A stretch of DNA of 48,785 nucleotides from UBA1764 sp045616685 (GCA_045616685.1 JAZLHF010000007.1:1-48785), one strand, 5' to 3'; counted from the stretch's first letter, positions 42,238 to 48,785 are shown. Translations and numbers: made by a program. Notes: generated by a model from the sequence alone, not told the origin.

Positions 42238-43251
42238 ATGAGTAAAGTAATAGTACCAAAAGATTATCATACAAGATTATCAATTTATGATATGCAGAAA
42301 GCTATTGGCTTGGTGCATACTATCTTCGAAAGAAATCTTAGCAATGCTCTTCATATTAGTAGAGTTTCTGCGCCACTTTTTCTTGAGGCGTCAACAGGCT
42401 TAAATGATGACCTTTCCGGGGTTGAACGCAAAGTTAGTTTTGATATTCGCGAAGATGGCAGAGAGTGTGAAGTTGTTCAGTCTCTCGCAAAGTGGAAGAG
42501 ACAGGCCCTTAGGGATTATAATTTTTATGCAGGACATGGACTTTACACTGACATGAATGCAATTAGACGAGAAGAAACACTCGACAATCTACATTCTGTA
42601 TATGTTGACCAATGGGACTGGGAAAAAGTTATTAGAGATGACCAAAGAAATCTCAACTATTTGAAAGAAACAGTTGTTGATATTGTTGGAGCTATTTGTG
42701 ATACAGAAGAAGAATTGCGTCAGCGTTTCGATGAGCTTAAAACTTTAAATAAAAAGGACCGTGTTGTTTCTTTTATTACTTCTCAAGAACTTGAAGATCT
42801 TTATCCGAATCTTGACGGAAAGAGTAGAGAAAACGCTTATGTCAAGGAACATCATACAACTTGCTTGCTTCAGATTGGGGGAGATTTAAAAAGTGGAAAG
42901 CCTCATGATATGAGAGCTCCTGACTACGATGATTGGACCCTTAACTGCGACATTTTATTTTGGGATGATATTTTAGAATGTGCAATTGAAATTTCCAGCA
43001 TGGGTATTAGAGTAAATGCTGAATCTATGGATAGGCAACTTAAGCTTTCTGGTCATGAAGAAAGAAAAAAATTTGCCTTCCATAACGATATTTTAACGGG
43101 CAATATGCCTAATACAATTGGCGGAGGTATTGGCCAGAGCAGACTCTGCATGCTATTATTGGGTGCAGCTCATATTGGTGAAGTACAGTCTGCAGTTTGG
43201 GACGAAGAAACAAGACGTATTTGTAAAGAAAACGGTATATTTATTCTCTAA
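42238..43251 (+). CDS. asnA: Aspartate-ammonia ligase (asparagine synthetase A)
   Basis: A 337-residue class II aminoacyl-tRNA synthetase-like enzyme making asparagine from aspartate, ammonia and ATP. Family motifs: FERNLSNALHISRVSAPLFL, TGLNDDLSGVERKV, VVQSLAKWKR, HSVYVDQWDWEKVI and GGGIGQSRLCMLLL. It needs free ammonia rather than glutamine, in keeping with an anaerobe in an ammonia-rich habitat. It overlaps the following gene by one base (TAATG). Confidence 0.97.
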   Translation: MSKVIVPKDYHTRLSIYDMQKAIGLVHTIFERNLSNALHISRVSAPLFLEASTGLNDDLSGVERKVSFDIREDGRECEVVQSLAKWKRQALRDYNFYAGHGLYTDMNAIRREETLDNLHSVYVDQWDWEKVIRDDQRNLNYLKETVVDIVGAICDTEEELRQRFDELKTLNKKDRVVSFITSQELEDLYPNLDGKSRENAYVKEHHTTCLLQIGGDLKSGKPHDMRAPDYDDWTLNCDILFWDDILECAIEISSMGIRVNAESMDRQLKLSGHEERKKFAFHNDILTGNMPNTIGGGIGQSRLCMLLLGAAHIGEVQSAVWDEETRRICKENGIFIL

Positions 43252-44000
43252 TGATACAAATTGGAAAGAAAGAATTTGGAATAAGCAACTTTGCAGTTAG
43301 AATTATCGCCATCATATTTATGGTTGCTGCAGCGGTTGGATATCTTAAAGGATTTGGCTATGATTGGCTTGAAGCTTTTGGCTGGACATCCTTTACTTTG
43401 TATGCATTTTTAATGGCCGAAGGTATAGTTCATACAACTAATAAAGAGCTTTATCTTAGACGATTTTTACTATTTGCAGCTATTGGTGAAGTTTTATATA
43501 ACTATTTCCGAGCAAAGACATTTTGGTCGACACGTTTCTTTAGTGCCATGTCCACAATGTTCTTAGGTTTTCTCGTTATTCTTGTAGCATCAATCCTAAA
43601 GAAAAAGTATGATAATGTTGTACTTGATATGATAGTTTTAGGCGGACTTGGATATGTTGCTTATTGGATTACAAATAGGTTTAATTTTGATTTTGGTGGC
43701 TATGGCATTATCATTATTATTGGCTTTTATGTTGCCAGAGTTGTAACTTATACAAAAATTACTCAGGCATTAGTTCTGCTTTATATCAGTTTCTTCTTGT
43801 CTGAAAATGTTTTGACTTATATATCGATCTTTGGTGTGCAGTATCCTATAGCTATGGAACTGTTTTCGGTGATAGCTTTACCTTTTATTTGGCTATACAA
43901 TGGCAAGAGAGGATTTAACTCTGTATTATTACAAATTTTGCAGTATTTAGCATATCCTATTATGCTTGGCGCTTTGATTTTTTATAAATACTTTTTATAA
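43251..44000 (+). CDS. TraX-family integral membrane protein
   Basis: A 249-residue protein with about eight membrane segments. AFGWTSFTLYAFLMAEGIVH, then TTNKELYLRRFLLFA, fits the TraX family, named from the F-pilin acetylase but widespread in Firmicute chromosomes where its substrate is unknown. The C-terminal NGKRG followed by a final membrane helix is also typical. It is translationally coupled to asnA, though no functional link is obvious; an acyl-transfer role is inferred only from the family. Confidence 0.8.
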   Translation: MIQIGKKEFGISNFAVRIIAIIFMVAAAVGYLKGFGYDWLEAFGWTSFTLYAFLMAEGIVHTTNKELYLRRFLLFAAIGEVLYNYFRAKTFWSTRFFSAMSTMFLGFLVILVASILKKKYDNVVLDMIVLGGLGYVAYWITNRFNFDFGGYGIIIIIGFYVARVVTYTKITQALVLLYISFFLSENVLTYISIFGVQYPIAMELFSVIALPFIWLYNGKRGFNSVLLQILQYLAYPIMLGALIFYKYFL

Positions 44001-44005
44001 AAACC

Positions 44006-44034
44006 TTTACAATAAAGGCTTTGTGTGCTAATAT
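44006..44034 (+). promoter_or_regulatory. Promoter of tRNA-Leu
   Basis: TTTACA, 17 bases, TAATAT with an extended TGC. The start of transcription would fall about nine bases before the mature tRNA. Confidence 0.75.
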
Positions 44035-44049
44035 ATCAAATGTTGATTC

Positions 44050-44134
44050 GCGGTATTGGCGGAATTGGCAGACGCGTACGGTTGAGGGCCGTATGGGTAA
44101 CACCGTGGTGGTTCAAGTCCACTATACCGCACCA
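44050..44134 (+). tRNA. tRNA-Leu(GAG)
   Basis: Acceptor stem GCGGTAT/ATACCGC, anticodon stem TACGG/CCGTA around TTGAGGG (anticodon GAG), a long variable arm of class II, T loop TTCAAGT, discriminator A and an encoded CCA. Confidence 0.97.
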
Positions 44135-44139
44135 GCTAA

Positions 44140-44164
44140 AGACAGGTCGTTGACCTGTCTTTTT
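44140..44164 (+). terminator. Terminator of tRNA-Leu
   Basis: AGACAGGTC and GACCTGTCT form a nine-base stem with a three-base loop followed by TTTT, six bases after the CCA end. Confidence 0.85.
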
Positions 44165-44165
44165 G

Positions 44166-44174
44166 TGTTATACT
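44166..44174 (+). promoter_or_regulatory. Extended -10 promoter abutting the OGG1-like gene
   Basis: TGTTATACT follows the tRNA terminator directly. The ATG at 44181 lies six bases after the -10 box and has no ribosome binding site, pointing to a leaderless mRNA. Confidence 0.6.
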
Positions 44175-44180
44175 AGATAT

Positions 44181-44987
44181 ATGATTACTGTAAATAATGA
44201 CGATTTTGATATTAAAAAAATAGCTGAATCTGGTCAGTGCTTTAGATTAAATCAAGAGGGAGATCATTGGGTAAATATCGCACAAGATAAGATTCTTAGA
44301 ATATATGGAAACAAGCTGGATTGCAATAATAGCGATTTTAATGCCTTCTGGAAGCCGTATTTCGACCTTGAGACAGATTATTCAGCATTTCGCGATAAAA
44401 TACCTCATAAGGATAAATTTCTTAGCAATGCAGCCGATTTTGGAAGGGGCATCCGTATTTTAAGGCAAGATCCTTGGGAAATGCTAATAACATTTATTAT
44501 TTCACAAAGAAAAAATATCTCTGCAATAAAATCAAGTGTCGAAACTCTTTGCTCAATATGCGGAGATGAAATTTCAGAAAGTGACGGACTTCCTATTTAT
44601 GCATTTCCTTCTGTTTCAAGATTAGCATCTGCAACTGAAACGGAGCTTAGAAAATGCAGTTTAGGATATCGAGTTCCATATGTCATTTCTGCAGCAAGGA
44701 TGGTTGACAATGGAGATATTGACCTAAAAGCTATTGCAAGTTTATCTGATGAGGAATTACTGGGCACATTAATGTCAGTAAAAGGGGTAGGAATAAAAGT
44801 TGCAAATTGTGTGTCTCTCTTTGGATATTATAGAATTAATGCTTTCCCGATTGATGTTTGGATTGCTCGTGTTTTGGAGGAGAAATATGATAATAATTTC
44901 CCGCTTAAACGTTATGATGGCTTCGCCGGAGTAATTCAGCAATATATGTTTTATTACGCTAGAAATAATGTCGAATCCTTACTGTAA
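44181..44987 (+). CDS. 8-oxoguanine DNA glycosylase, OGG1-like
   Basis: A 268-residue repair enzyme removing oxidised guanine. N-terminal OGG domain (about 1-85, with AESGQCFRLNQ), then the helix-hairpin-helix-GPD domain: DPWEMLITFIISQRKNIS, the hairpin MSVKGVGIKVANCVSLF holding the catalytic lysine, and the catalytic aspartate in AFPIDVWIARVL. An upstream in-frame start at 44163 would fall within the promoter, so the ATG at 44181 is preferred. It overlaps the next gene by 20 bases. Confidence 0.9.
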   Translation: MITVNNDDFDIKKIAESGQCFRLNQEGDHWVNIAQDKILRIYGNKLDCNNSDFNAFWKPYFDLETDYSAFRDKIPHKDKFLSNAADFGRGIRILRQDPWEMLITFIISQRKNISAIKSSVETLCSICGDEISESDGLPIYAFPSVSRLASATETELRKCSLGYRVPYVISAARMVDNGDIDLKAIASLSDEELLGTLMSVKGVGIKVANCVSLFGYYRINAFPIDVWIARVLEEKYDNNFPLKRYDGFAGVIQQYMFYYARNNVESLL

Positions 44988-45900
44988 AAACTTAAGAACA
45001 ATCATATTTGATATAGAGACTATGGGATTAATGCCATATAAGGATATGGTTATTAATGCTGGTTTTTGTGATCCTGAAACTGATGATGTGTTTCAACTTT
45101 TTGCAGAAAACAAATCAGATGAGGAACGCATTATCCGAGAAATTTATAAAATCTTAAGTCAATATGAAGCAGTTATTACCTATAATGGTAATAGATTTGA
45201 TTTGCCATTTATTAAAACTCGAGCTACAAAATATGGAATTGATAATTTTCCATTTTTCTGGTCAATAGATTTATATCGATATTTAAAAAAGTATTGGCCA
45301 ATGGCGAAACGTATGCCACATCTTAATCAGAAATCTGTCGAGATTGCATTAGGTTTGTCTGATAACAGAAATGATATGATTGATGGTGGTGAATGTATCC
45401 CGCTTTATGAACATTATCTTGGATATAAAGATAATCAGTCTAAGCAACTAATTTTACTTCATAATGCTGATGATGTAAGGCAACTTGCCAGAATTTATAA
45501 TGCTGCAGTCTTTTTGCCATATGACAAAATTGTCTTCGAGCAGGGATTTGGAGTGCCAGCTAAAAAGTATGTTATTTGTGATAGCATGCGCTTTGATAAG
45601 AATTACTTATACATTAAGGCTGAAACTATGCCTGGCGGAATTCCATGTTCGATTTATGAAGATATATATGAACTAGAATATGATTGCTTATCGGGCACCA
45701 TTGATATTAAAATATTAGTATGCAATAAAGATGAACTTAAGTATGTTGATTTAAACTCTTTGCCATTAAATAAAGCCGAGTTTAAAGAACTGCAGGGTTA
45801 TCATTCTGACTATTTGGTATTATCTAATAGCGATAAGTTAATGTATCAAGAAATTAATACTCTGGCTTCAGCTATTTTATCAAACGAAAACTTTTTCTAA
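44968..45900 (+). CDS. RNase H-fold exonuclease-like protein (YprB-like)
   Basis: A 310-residue protein whose first about 175 residues form a DnaQ-like/RNase H-like nuclease domain: IIFDIETMGL (Exo I, Asp and Glu), VITYNGNRFDLPFIK (Exo II) and LLHNADDVRQLARIY (Exo III). The remaining 130 residues are unrecognised. YprB-type proteins are predicted 3'-5' exonucleases. Overlap with the glycosylase gene suggests joint expression and possibly a shared repair role, which is inference. Confidence 0.82.
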   Translation: MSNPYCKNLRTIIFDIETMGLMPYKDMVINAGFCDPETDDVFQLFAENKSDEERIIREIYKILSQYEAVITYNGNRFDLPFIKTRATKYGIDNFPFFWSIDLYRYLKKYWPMAKRMPHLNQKSVEIALGLSDNRNDMIDGGECIPLYEHYLGYKDNQSKQLILLHNADDVRQLARIYNAAVFLPYDKIVFEQGFGVPAKKYVICDSMRFDKNYLYIKAETMPGGIPCSIYEDIYELEYDCLSGTIDIKILVCNKDELKYVDLNSLPLNKAEFKELQGYHSDYLVLSNSDKLMYQEINTLASAILSNENFF

Positions 45901-45980
45901 TGTATTTAAACGGAGCTCGCATTAAAAAACAATTCCCTTAGTTGCATTTAGAAAAAAGCTCAAAGAAGATTAAAGAAAGG

Positions 45981-46009
45981 TTGAAGAATATATATATTTA
46001 ATGTATAAT
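45981..46009 (+). promoter_or_regulatory. Promoter of tRNA-Arg
   Basis: TTGAAG, 17 bases, TATAAT, ending 11 bases before the mature tRNA. The 120 bases after the exonuclease-like gene hold nothing else recognisable. Confidence 0.8.
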
Positions 46010-46020
46010 TATCCTTGCTT

Positions 46021-46096
46021 GCGCCACTAGCTCAACGGATAGAGTGCCTGACTACGAATCAGTAGGTTGCGCGTTCGAATCGCGCGTGGCGCACCA
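46021..46096 (+). tRNA. tRNA-Arg(ACG)
   Basis: Acceptor GCGCCAC/GTGGCGC, D arm with AGCTCAACGGATAGAGT, anticodon stem CTGAC/ATCAG with anticodon ACG (A34 expected to become inosine), T arm GCGCG-TTCGAAT-CGCGC, discriminator A, and an encoded CCA. Confidence 0.98.
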
Positions 46097-46100
46097 ATAG

Positions 46101-46130
46101 GCTCGAATCTTAATTGATTCGAGCTTTTTT
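46101..46130 (+). terminator. Terminator of tRNA-Arg
   Basis: GCTCGAATC and GATTCGAGC form a nine-base stem with a six-base loop, followed by six T. Confidence 0.92.
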
Positions 46131-46134
46131 ATGC

Positions 46135-46230
46135 AAAAAAACAAAATACCCTGCAGGGGAGCAGAGCATTTTGTTTCAAAAGGGGTATTGGGATTAGAGA
46201 TCTATGAGGTTATCAGGGGGATAAACCTCA
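46135..46230 (-). ncRNA. Probable trans-acting small RNA with C-rich loops, about 96 nt
   Basis: On the minus strand a full promoter is followed by a compact transcript without a reading frame. The 5' hairpin pairs ATGAGGTT with AACCTCAT (46204-46231), and three further inner pairs would leave CCCCT in the loop. A single-stranded stretch with ATCCC and ACCCC follows. The 3' hairpin pairs AACAAAATGCTCTGC with GCAGGGTATTTTGTT (15 pairs, two of them wobble; 46140-46175), exposes TCCCCT in its loop, and ends in a run of seven T, an excellent terminator. Unpaired C-rich motifs like these are how Gram-positive small RNAs such as RsaE/RoxS bind Shine-Dalgarno sequences. I do not recognise the family by sequence. 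Confidence 0.7.
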
Positions 46231-46235
46231 TAAAA

Positions 46236-46264
46236 ATATTAACAAAAAAACGGAAACATATCAA
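46236..46264 (-). promoter_or_regulatory. Promoter of the small RNA
   Basis: On the minus strand TTGATA (46259-46264), 17 bases, then TAATAT (46236-46241) with an extended TGT. Transcription should start near 46230, at the base of the 5' hairpin. Confidence 0.75.
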
Positions 46265-46301
46265 TAAAAAGCTTAAAGAAACTTGAATTTTCGGCATGTT
46301 C

Positions 46302-46330
46302 TTTACTATTTTTATTCTAAATAATATAAT
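46302..46330 (+). promoter_or_regulatory. Promoter of the Xer-like gene
   Basis: TTTACT, 17 bases, TATAAT; divergent from the small RNA promoter with 37 bases between the two -35 boxes. A leader of about 37 bases includes GAGG before the ATG. Confidence 0.7.
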
Positions 46331-46373
46331 AAATATAAGAAGTTATGGTAAACCATTCAAATGAGGTATTTCC

Positions 46374-47255
46374 ATGTATAAAGAACAAGAATTCAAGAAT
46401 TATCTTAAAATTGAAAAGAATGCTTCGGCTGCTACGATAAAAGCGTATATATCTGATCTTCGTGAATATGAATTATATGTACAAGCTTTAAATGTAAATA
46501 TATTAGCATGTAGTTCTGATACAATTAAAAAATTCTTAAATATTCTTAAATCTAAGGGCAAAACAGGTTCTACCATTAATCGCAAATCTGTTTCTATTAG
46601 AAAGTATTATGAGTTTTTAAGATTTGCTGGAGATATTGAAAATAATCCTTGTACTAAGCTAATTGTTCCAAAAGTTGAAAGCAGTGAATTTAAATATTTA
46701 ACTATTTCTCAAATTGAAGACCTGTTAAAGCAACCTAAAGATGATTTACTGGGAATCAGAGATAAGGCATTACTTGAATTGATGTATGCCTGTGGCCTAA
46801 AGGTTAGTGAGGTTACCGAACTTAATGTTCAAGACATAGACCTTAGAATTGGGTTTGTTTCATGTCACGGTGAAAGGTCTAAAATTAGGATTATTCCTAT
46901 GGGCAAACCTGCAAAAGATGCTATTTTAAAGTATATGAAAGACATAAGAGTACAGTTTTTAGCTGATAAAGAAGACTCAGGGGCCTTATTCTTGAATTAT
47001 AACGGGGAACGTATTTCCAGGCAAGGAATCTGGAAAATAGTTAAGCTATATGGCAAAAAAGCGGGCATTTCAGAGGATTTAAGTCCACAACTGATTAGGA
47101 ACTCGTTTGCTGCTCATATGATTCAAAATGGGGCTGATTTAAAGAGTCTGCAGGAACTTTTAGGTACTGAGGATGCCTCTATAACTAAGCTTTTCCTATC
47201 TCTATCTAAGGTTAGAATTATGGATGTGTATGATAAAACCCATCCAAGAGCATAA
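46374..47255 (+). CDS. XerC/XerD-like protein lacking catalytic residues
   Basis: A 293-residue protein with both tyrosine recombinase domains (SAM-like core-binding about 1-85, catalytic fold about 105-293) and the family tail ending HPRA. Measured against active XerC/D, the first arginine (GLRVSE) is Lys143, the HxxR histidine is Gln239, the LLGH histidine is Thr265, and the nucleophilic tyrosine is Phe274 (TKLFLSL in place of TQIYTHV). Lys170 and Arg242 remain. It should bind DNA and perhaps a partner Xer but cannot cut. The frame is intact, with promoter and ribosome binding site. It lies between tRNA-Arg and rplS. Confidence 0.9.
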   Translation: MYKEQEFKNYLKIEKNASAATIKAYISDLREYELYVQALNVNILACSSDTIKKFLNILKSKGKTGSTINRKSVSIRKYYEFLRFAGDIENNPCTKLIVPKVESSEFKYLTISQIEDLLKQPKDDLLGIRDKALLELMYACGLKVSEVTELNVQDIDLRIGFVSCHGERSKIRIIPMGKPAKDAILKYMKDIRVQFLADKEDSGALFLNYNGERISRQGIWKIVKLYGKKAGISEDLSPQLIRNSFAAHMIQNGADLKSLQELLGTEDASITKLFLSLSKVRIMDVYDKTHPRA

Positions 47256-47260
47256 AATGC

Positions 47261-47289
47261 TTGCATTTTTAGGTATTTTTTGCTAATAT
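47261..47289 (+). promoter_or_regulatory. Promoter of rplS
   Basis: TTGCAT, 17 bases, TAATAT with an extended TGC. The -35 box overlaps a small hairpin (AAAATG/CATTTT) that may weakly terminate the Xer-like gene. Confidence 0.75.
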
Positions 47290-47295
47290 ATTTAG

Positions 47296-47388
47296 TGCTT
47301 ATTGCGTGCGCTCCGCTGGCAGAGCTTATGAACATCAAGGTTCTTAGGTGTTTTGTTTAAGAACGTAATGGTTGATAAGGAGAAAAAA
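47296..47388 (+). ncRNA. Structured leader of rplS, probable ribosomal protein L19 leader
   Basis: The rplS mRNA has an untranslated leader of about 93 bases. It contains GTTCTTA (47340-47346) pairing with TAAGAAC (47358-47364) around a loop starting with GGTG, and a preceding G/C-rich segment (GCGTGCGCTCCGCTGGCAGA). L19 autoregulatory leaders are known from Firmicutes, and the GTTCTT-AGGTGTTTT hairpin looks like them from memory. I cannot run a covariance model, so the family assignment is tentative. Confidence 0.5.
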
Positions 47389-47733
47389 ATGGATTTAATT
47401 AAATCGATTACACAAGAATACGAAAGAACAGACCTTCCTAAGCTTAACATTGGTGATACAGTTAAAGTATTCATCAAAATCAAAGAAGGTAACAGAGAAA
47501 GAGTTCAGGTATTCGAAGGATTTGTTCTTAAGAAGCAGAACGGTGGCGTAAGTGAGACTTTCACAGTAAGAAAGCTTTCATCAGGTGTCGGCGTAGAAAA
47601 GACTTTCCCAGTTAACAGCCCTATGATTGAAAAGATTGAAGTAGTTCGTGGTGGCGAAATTAGAAGAGCTAAGCTCAACTACATGAGAGAAAGAACTGGT
47701 AAGGCAGCTAAGATTAAGACAAACGAACAGTAA
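47389..47733 (+). CDS. rplS: 50S ribosomal protein L19
   Basis: A 114-residue L19, located at the 30S-50S interface. It has the family opening MDLIKSITQEYERTDLPKLN, then IGDTVKVFIKIKEGNRERVQ and FTVRKLSSGVGVEKTFP. An upstream in-frame start at 47353 lies within the leader; the ATG at 47389 has AAGGAG and gives the standard N-terminus. It is transcribed alone from its own promoter and closed by a terminator, instead of being part of the trmD operon. Confidence 0.98.
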   Translation: MDLIKSITQEYERTDLPKLNIGDTVKVFIKIKEGNRERVQVFEGFVLKKQNGGVSETFTVRKLSSGVGVEKTFPVNSPMIEKIEVVRGGEIRRAKLNYMRERTGKAAKIKTNEQ

Positions 47734-47745
47734 TAAATCCACAAG

Positions 47746-47772
47746 CGGAGAACCGAAAGGCTCTCCGTTTTT
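47746..47772 (+). terminator. Terminator of rplS
   Basis: CGGAGA and TCTCCG pair, extended by CC/GG around a GAAA tetraloop with one mismatch, followed by five T. TACTAT (47772-47777), six bases before the rbgA start codon, is a possible -10 box. Confidence 0.85.
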
Positions 47773-47783
47773 ACTATCAAAAC

Positions 47784-48620
47784 ATGGGTAACTTAGATAA
47801 TATTAATTGGTATCCTGGTCATATGAAAAAGACCAGAGAACTTATACAGGAAAATCTCAAGCTCGTAGACTTAGTTTGCGAGATTATTGATGCGCGTATT
47901 CCTGTATCAAGCCGTAATCCAATTATTAATGAATTGGTTGCTAATAAATCAAGAATTATTATCTTAAATAAGTGCGATTTAGCAGACGAAAAGAACACTA
48001 AGGCTTGGGCTGAAAAACTTGCTGATAAAGATACTAAGGTGCTAATTTTAAACGCTAATTCCGGAGAAGGCATAAAACCATTAAATAATATGCTTGCCAA
48101 AATTCGCGATGAGAAGAATGCTAATAGAACTGTGAAGAAGGCACTTCGCCTTATGATTGTCGGGATTCCTAATGTAGGAAAGTCTTCTCTAATTAATAGA
48201 CTTACAGGAACAAAAGCTGCTAAAGCGGGTAATAAGCCTGGAGTAACTAAGGGCAAGCAGTGGATTAAACTTGGCGAAGATATTATGCTTCTAGATACTC
48301 CTGGAATACTTTGGCCTAAGTTTGAAGATCCTAAGGTTGGATTAAATTTAGCGTTTTGTGGATCTATTAAGGATGAAATTATGGATCAATCAGAACTTGG
48401 CTTGGAACTTATTGATAGACTTTGTGCTGATTACCCAGATTTAATGAAGGAAAGATACAAGCTTGATGCAATTTGTGAAACTCCATTAGAGAATATGGAG
48501 GCTATTGCCTTAAAACGTGGTTTTATCTTACCTGGAAAAAGAATCGATTATGAAAGAACAGCGCGGACTGTCATAGACGAATTCCGCGCTGGTAAAATTG
48601 GACGTATTAGCCTTGAATAA
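47784..48620 (+). CDS. rbgA: Ribosome biogenesis GTPase RbgA (YlqF)
   Basis: A 278-residue circularly permuted GTPase needed for late 50S assembly. The G motifs are in permuted order: NKCD (G4) in IILNKCDLAD, then SGEG (G5), GIPNVGKSSLINRL (G1) and DTPGILWP (G3). It opens with NINWYPGHMKKTRELI, the family start. A C-terminal RNA-binding domain follows. It normally sits next to rplS, as here. There is no ribosome binding site before the ATG. The end overlaps recN on the other strand by 14 bases. Confidence 0.96.
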   Translation: MGNLDNINWYPGHMKKTRELIQENLKLVDLVCEIIDARIPVSSRNPIINELVANKSRIIILNKCDLADEKNTKAWAEKLADKDTKVLILNANSGEGIKPLNNMLAKIRDEKNANRTVKKALRLMIVGIPNVGKSSLINRLTGTKAAKAGNKPGVTKGKQWIKLGEDIMLLDTPGILWPKFEDPKVGLNLAFCGSIKDEIMDQSELGLELIDRLCADYPDLMKERYKLDAICETPLENMEAIALKRGFILPGKRIDYERTARTVIDEFRAGKIGRISLE

Positions 48621-48785
48621 GCTGCTTAGCTTGGGCTCTTGCTTCTTCGGTAATTTCAGTGCCGGAAAGCAGACGAGCCAGTTCTTCAATGCTTTGGTCT
48701 TTATCGAGTGGTGTAATGCTTGTATATGTAGCATTTTCATCACTCTTTTTTTCTATTCTATAATGAAAATCTGCTAAAGCTGCAA
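48607..48785 (-). CDS. recN: 3' end of DNA repair protein RecN (partial)
   Basis: The minus strand is open from the window edge to a TAA at 48607, encoding about 58 residues. The start, ADFHYRIEKKSDENATYTSI, and then LARLLSG with TEEARAQAKQLI match the C-terminus of RecN, the SMC-like double-strand-break repair protein, where a conserved Asp-x-His-Tyr and a late Leu-Ala-Arg-Met-Leu-Gly-Gly-like motif occur. It is convergent with rbgA and no terminator lies between. Confidence 0.85.
   Translation of the reverse strand, partial: AALADFHYRIEKKSDENATYTSITPLDKDQSIEELARLLSGTEITEEARAQAKQLIQG

Noticed and set aside
46021..47255. tRNA-Arg plus Xer-like gene as an integrated element
   Set aside because: No duplicated tRNA end, no phage or plasmid genes, and the recombinase is catalytically dead and XerC/D-like rather than a phage integrase.
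48528..48743. Minus-strand frame starting with Met-Met-Lys at the window end
   Set aside because: The correct minus-strand frame is the recN C-terminus, which is open to the window edge and matches the family.

Overview
The window reads as chromosomal DNA of a low-GC, strictly anaerobic Firmicute, most likely a clostridium of the Eubacteriales. The evidence is a fused IspH-ribosomal protein S1 gene, a three-gene NAD-linked [FeFe] hydrogenase, pyruvate phosphate dikinase, a SepF-DivIVA division cluster, S-layer-homology surface proteins, AGGAGG-type ribosome binding sites and many extended -10 (TGnTATAAT) promoters. I cannot fix the genus.

Layout. 1-4.8 kb is a surface-protein region: the tail of a Fic-domain protein, a 17-copy tetranucleotide repeat inside a short reading frame, a broken S-layer-homology fragment, and a 1161-residue BspA-like protein with fourteen 26-residue repeats and three SLH domains. 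4.8-9.7 kb holds an exported protein of unknown function and an autoregulated GntR/YtrA-type regulator with an ABC exporter. 9.8-13.1 kb is the conserved ylxM-ffh-rpsP-khpA-rimM-trmD translation/secretion operon. 13.1-21.7 kb continues with a lipoprotein, a HlyD-like membrane protein, yggS-sepF-divIVA-lspA-rluD-rarA and ispH-rpsA. 21.7-27.6 kb holds a divergent kinase, a HAD phosphatase, a phosphoesterase, a ruined uridine phosphorylase, a lipid kinase, tRNA-Ser, an FkbM methyltransferase and a sodium:amino acid symporter. 27.9-33.3 kb has ppdK, a two-component system and a second lipid kinase. 33.5-36.6 kb is a TAXI-type TRAP transporter. 36.7-40.8 kb is the hydrogenase operon. 41-44 kb is an aspartate aminotransferase-like gene, asnA and a TraX-like protein. 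44-48.8 kb has tRNA-Leu, an OGG1-like glycosylase with an exonuclease-like gene, tRNA-Arg, a probable small RNA, a Xer-like protein, rplS, rbgA and the 3' end of recN. The rplS-rbgA pair, normally next to trmD, lies 34 kb away from it.

Most notable: (1) the TRAP binding protein is a circular permutation of its family, with the usual C-terminal half first; (2) a minus-strand small RNA at about 46135-46230 has a full promoter, two hairpins and several C-rich unpaired stretches, suggesting an anti-Shine-Dalgarno regulator; (3) the Xer-family protein has lost four of six catalytic residues, including the nucleophilic tyrosine; (4) six transcription units place the start codon 6-9 bases after the -10 box with no ribosome binding site, suggesting frequent leaderless mRNAs, and several of these promoters are nested in the upstream terminator.
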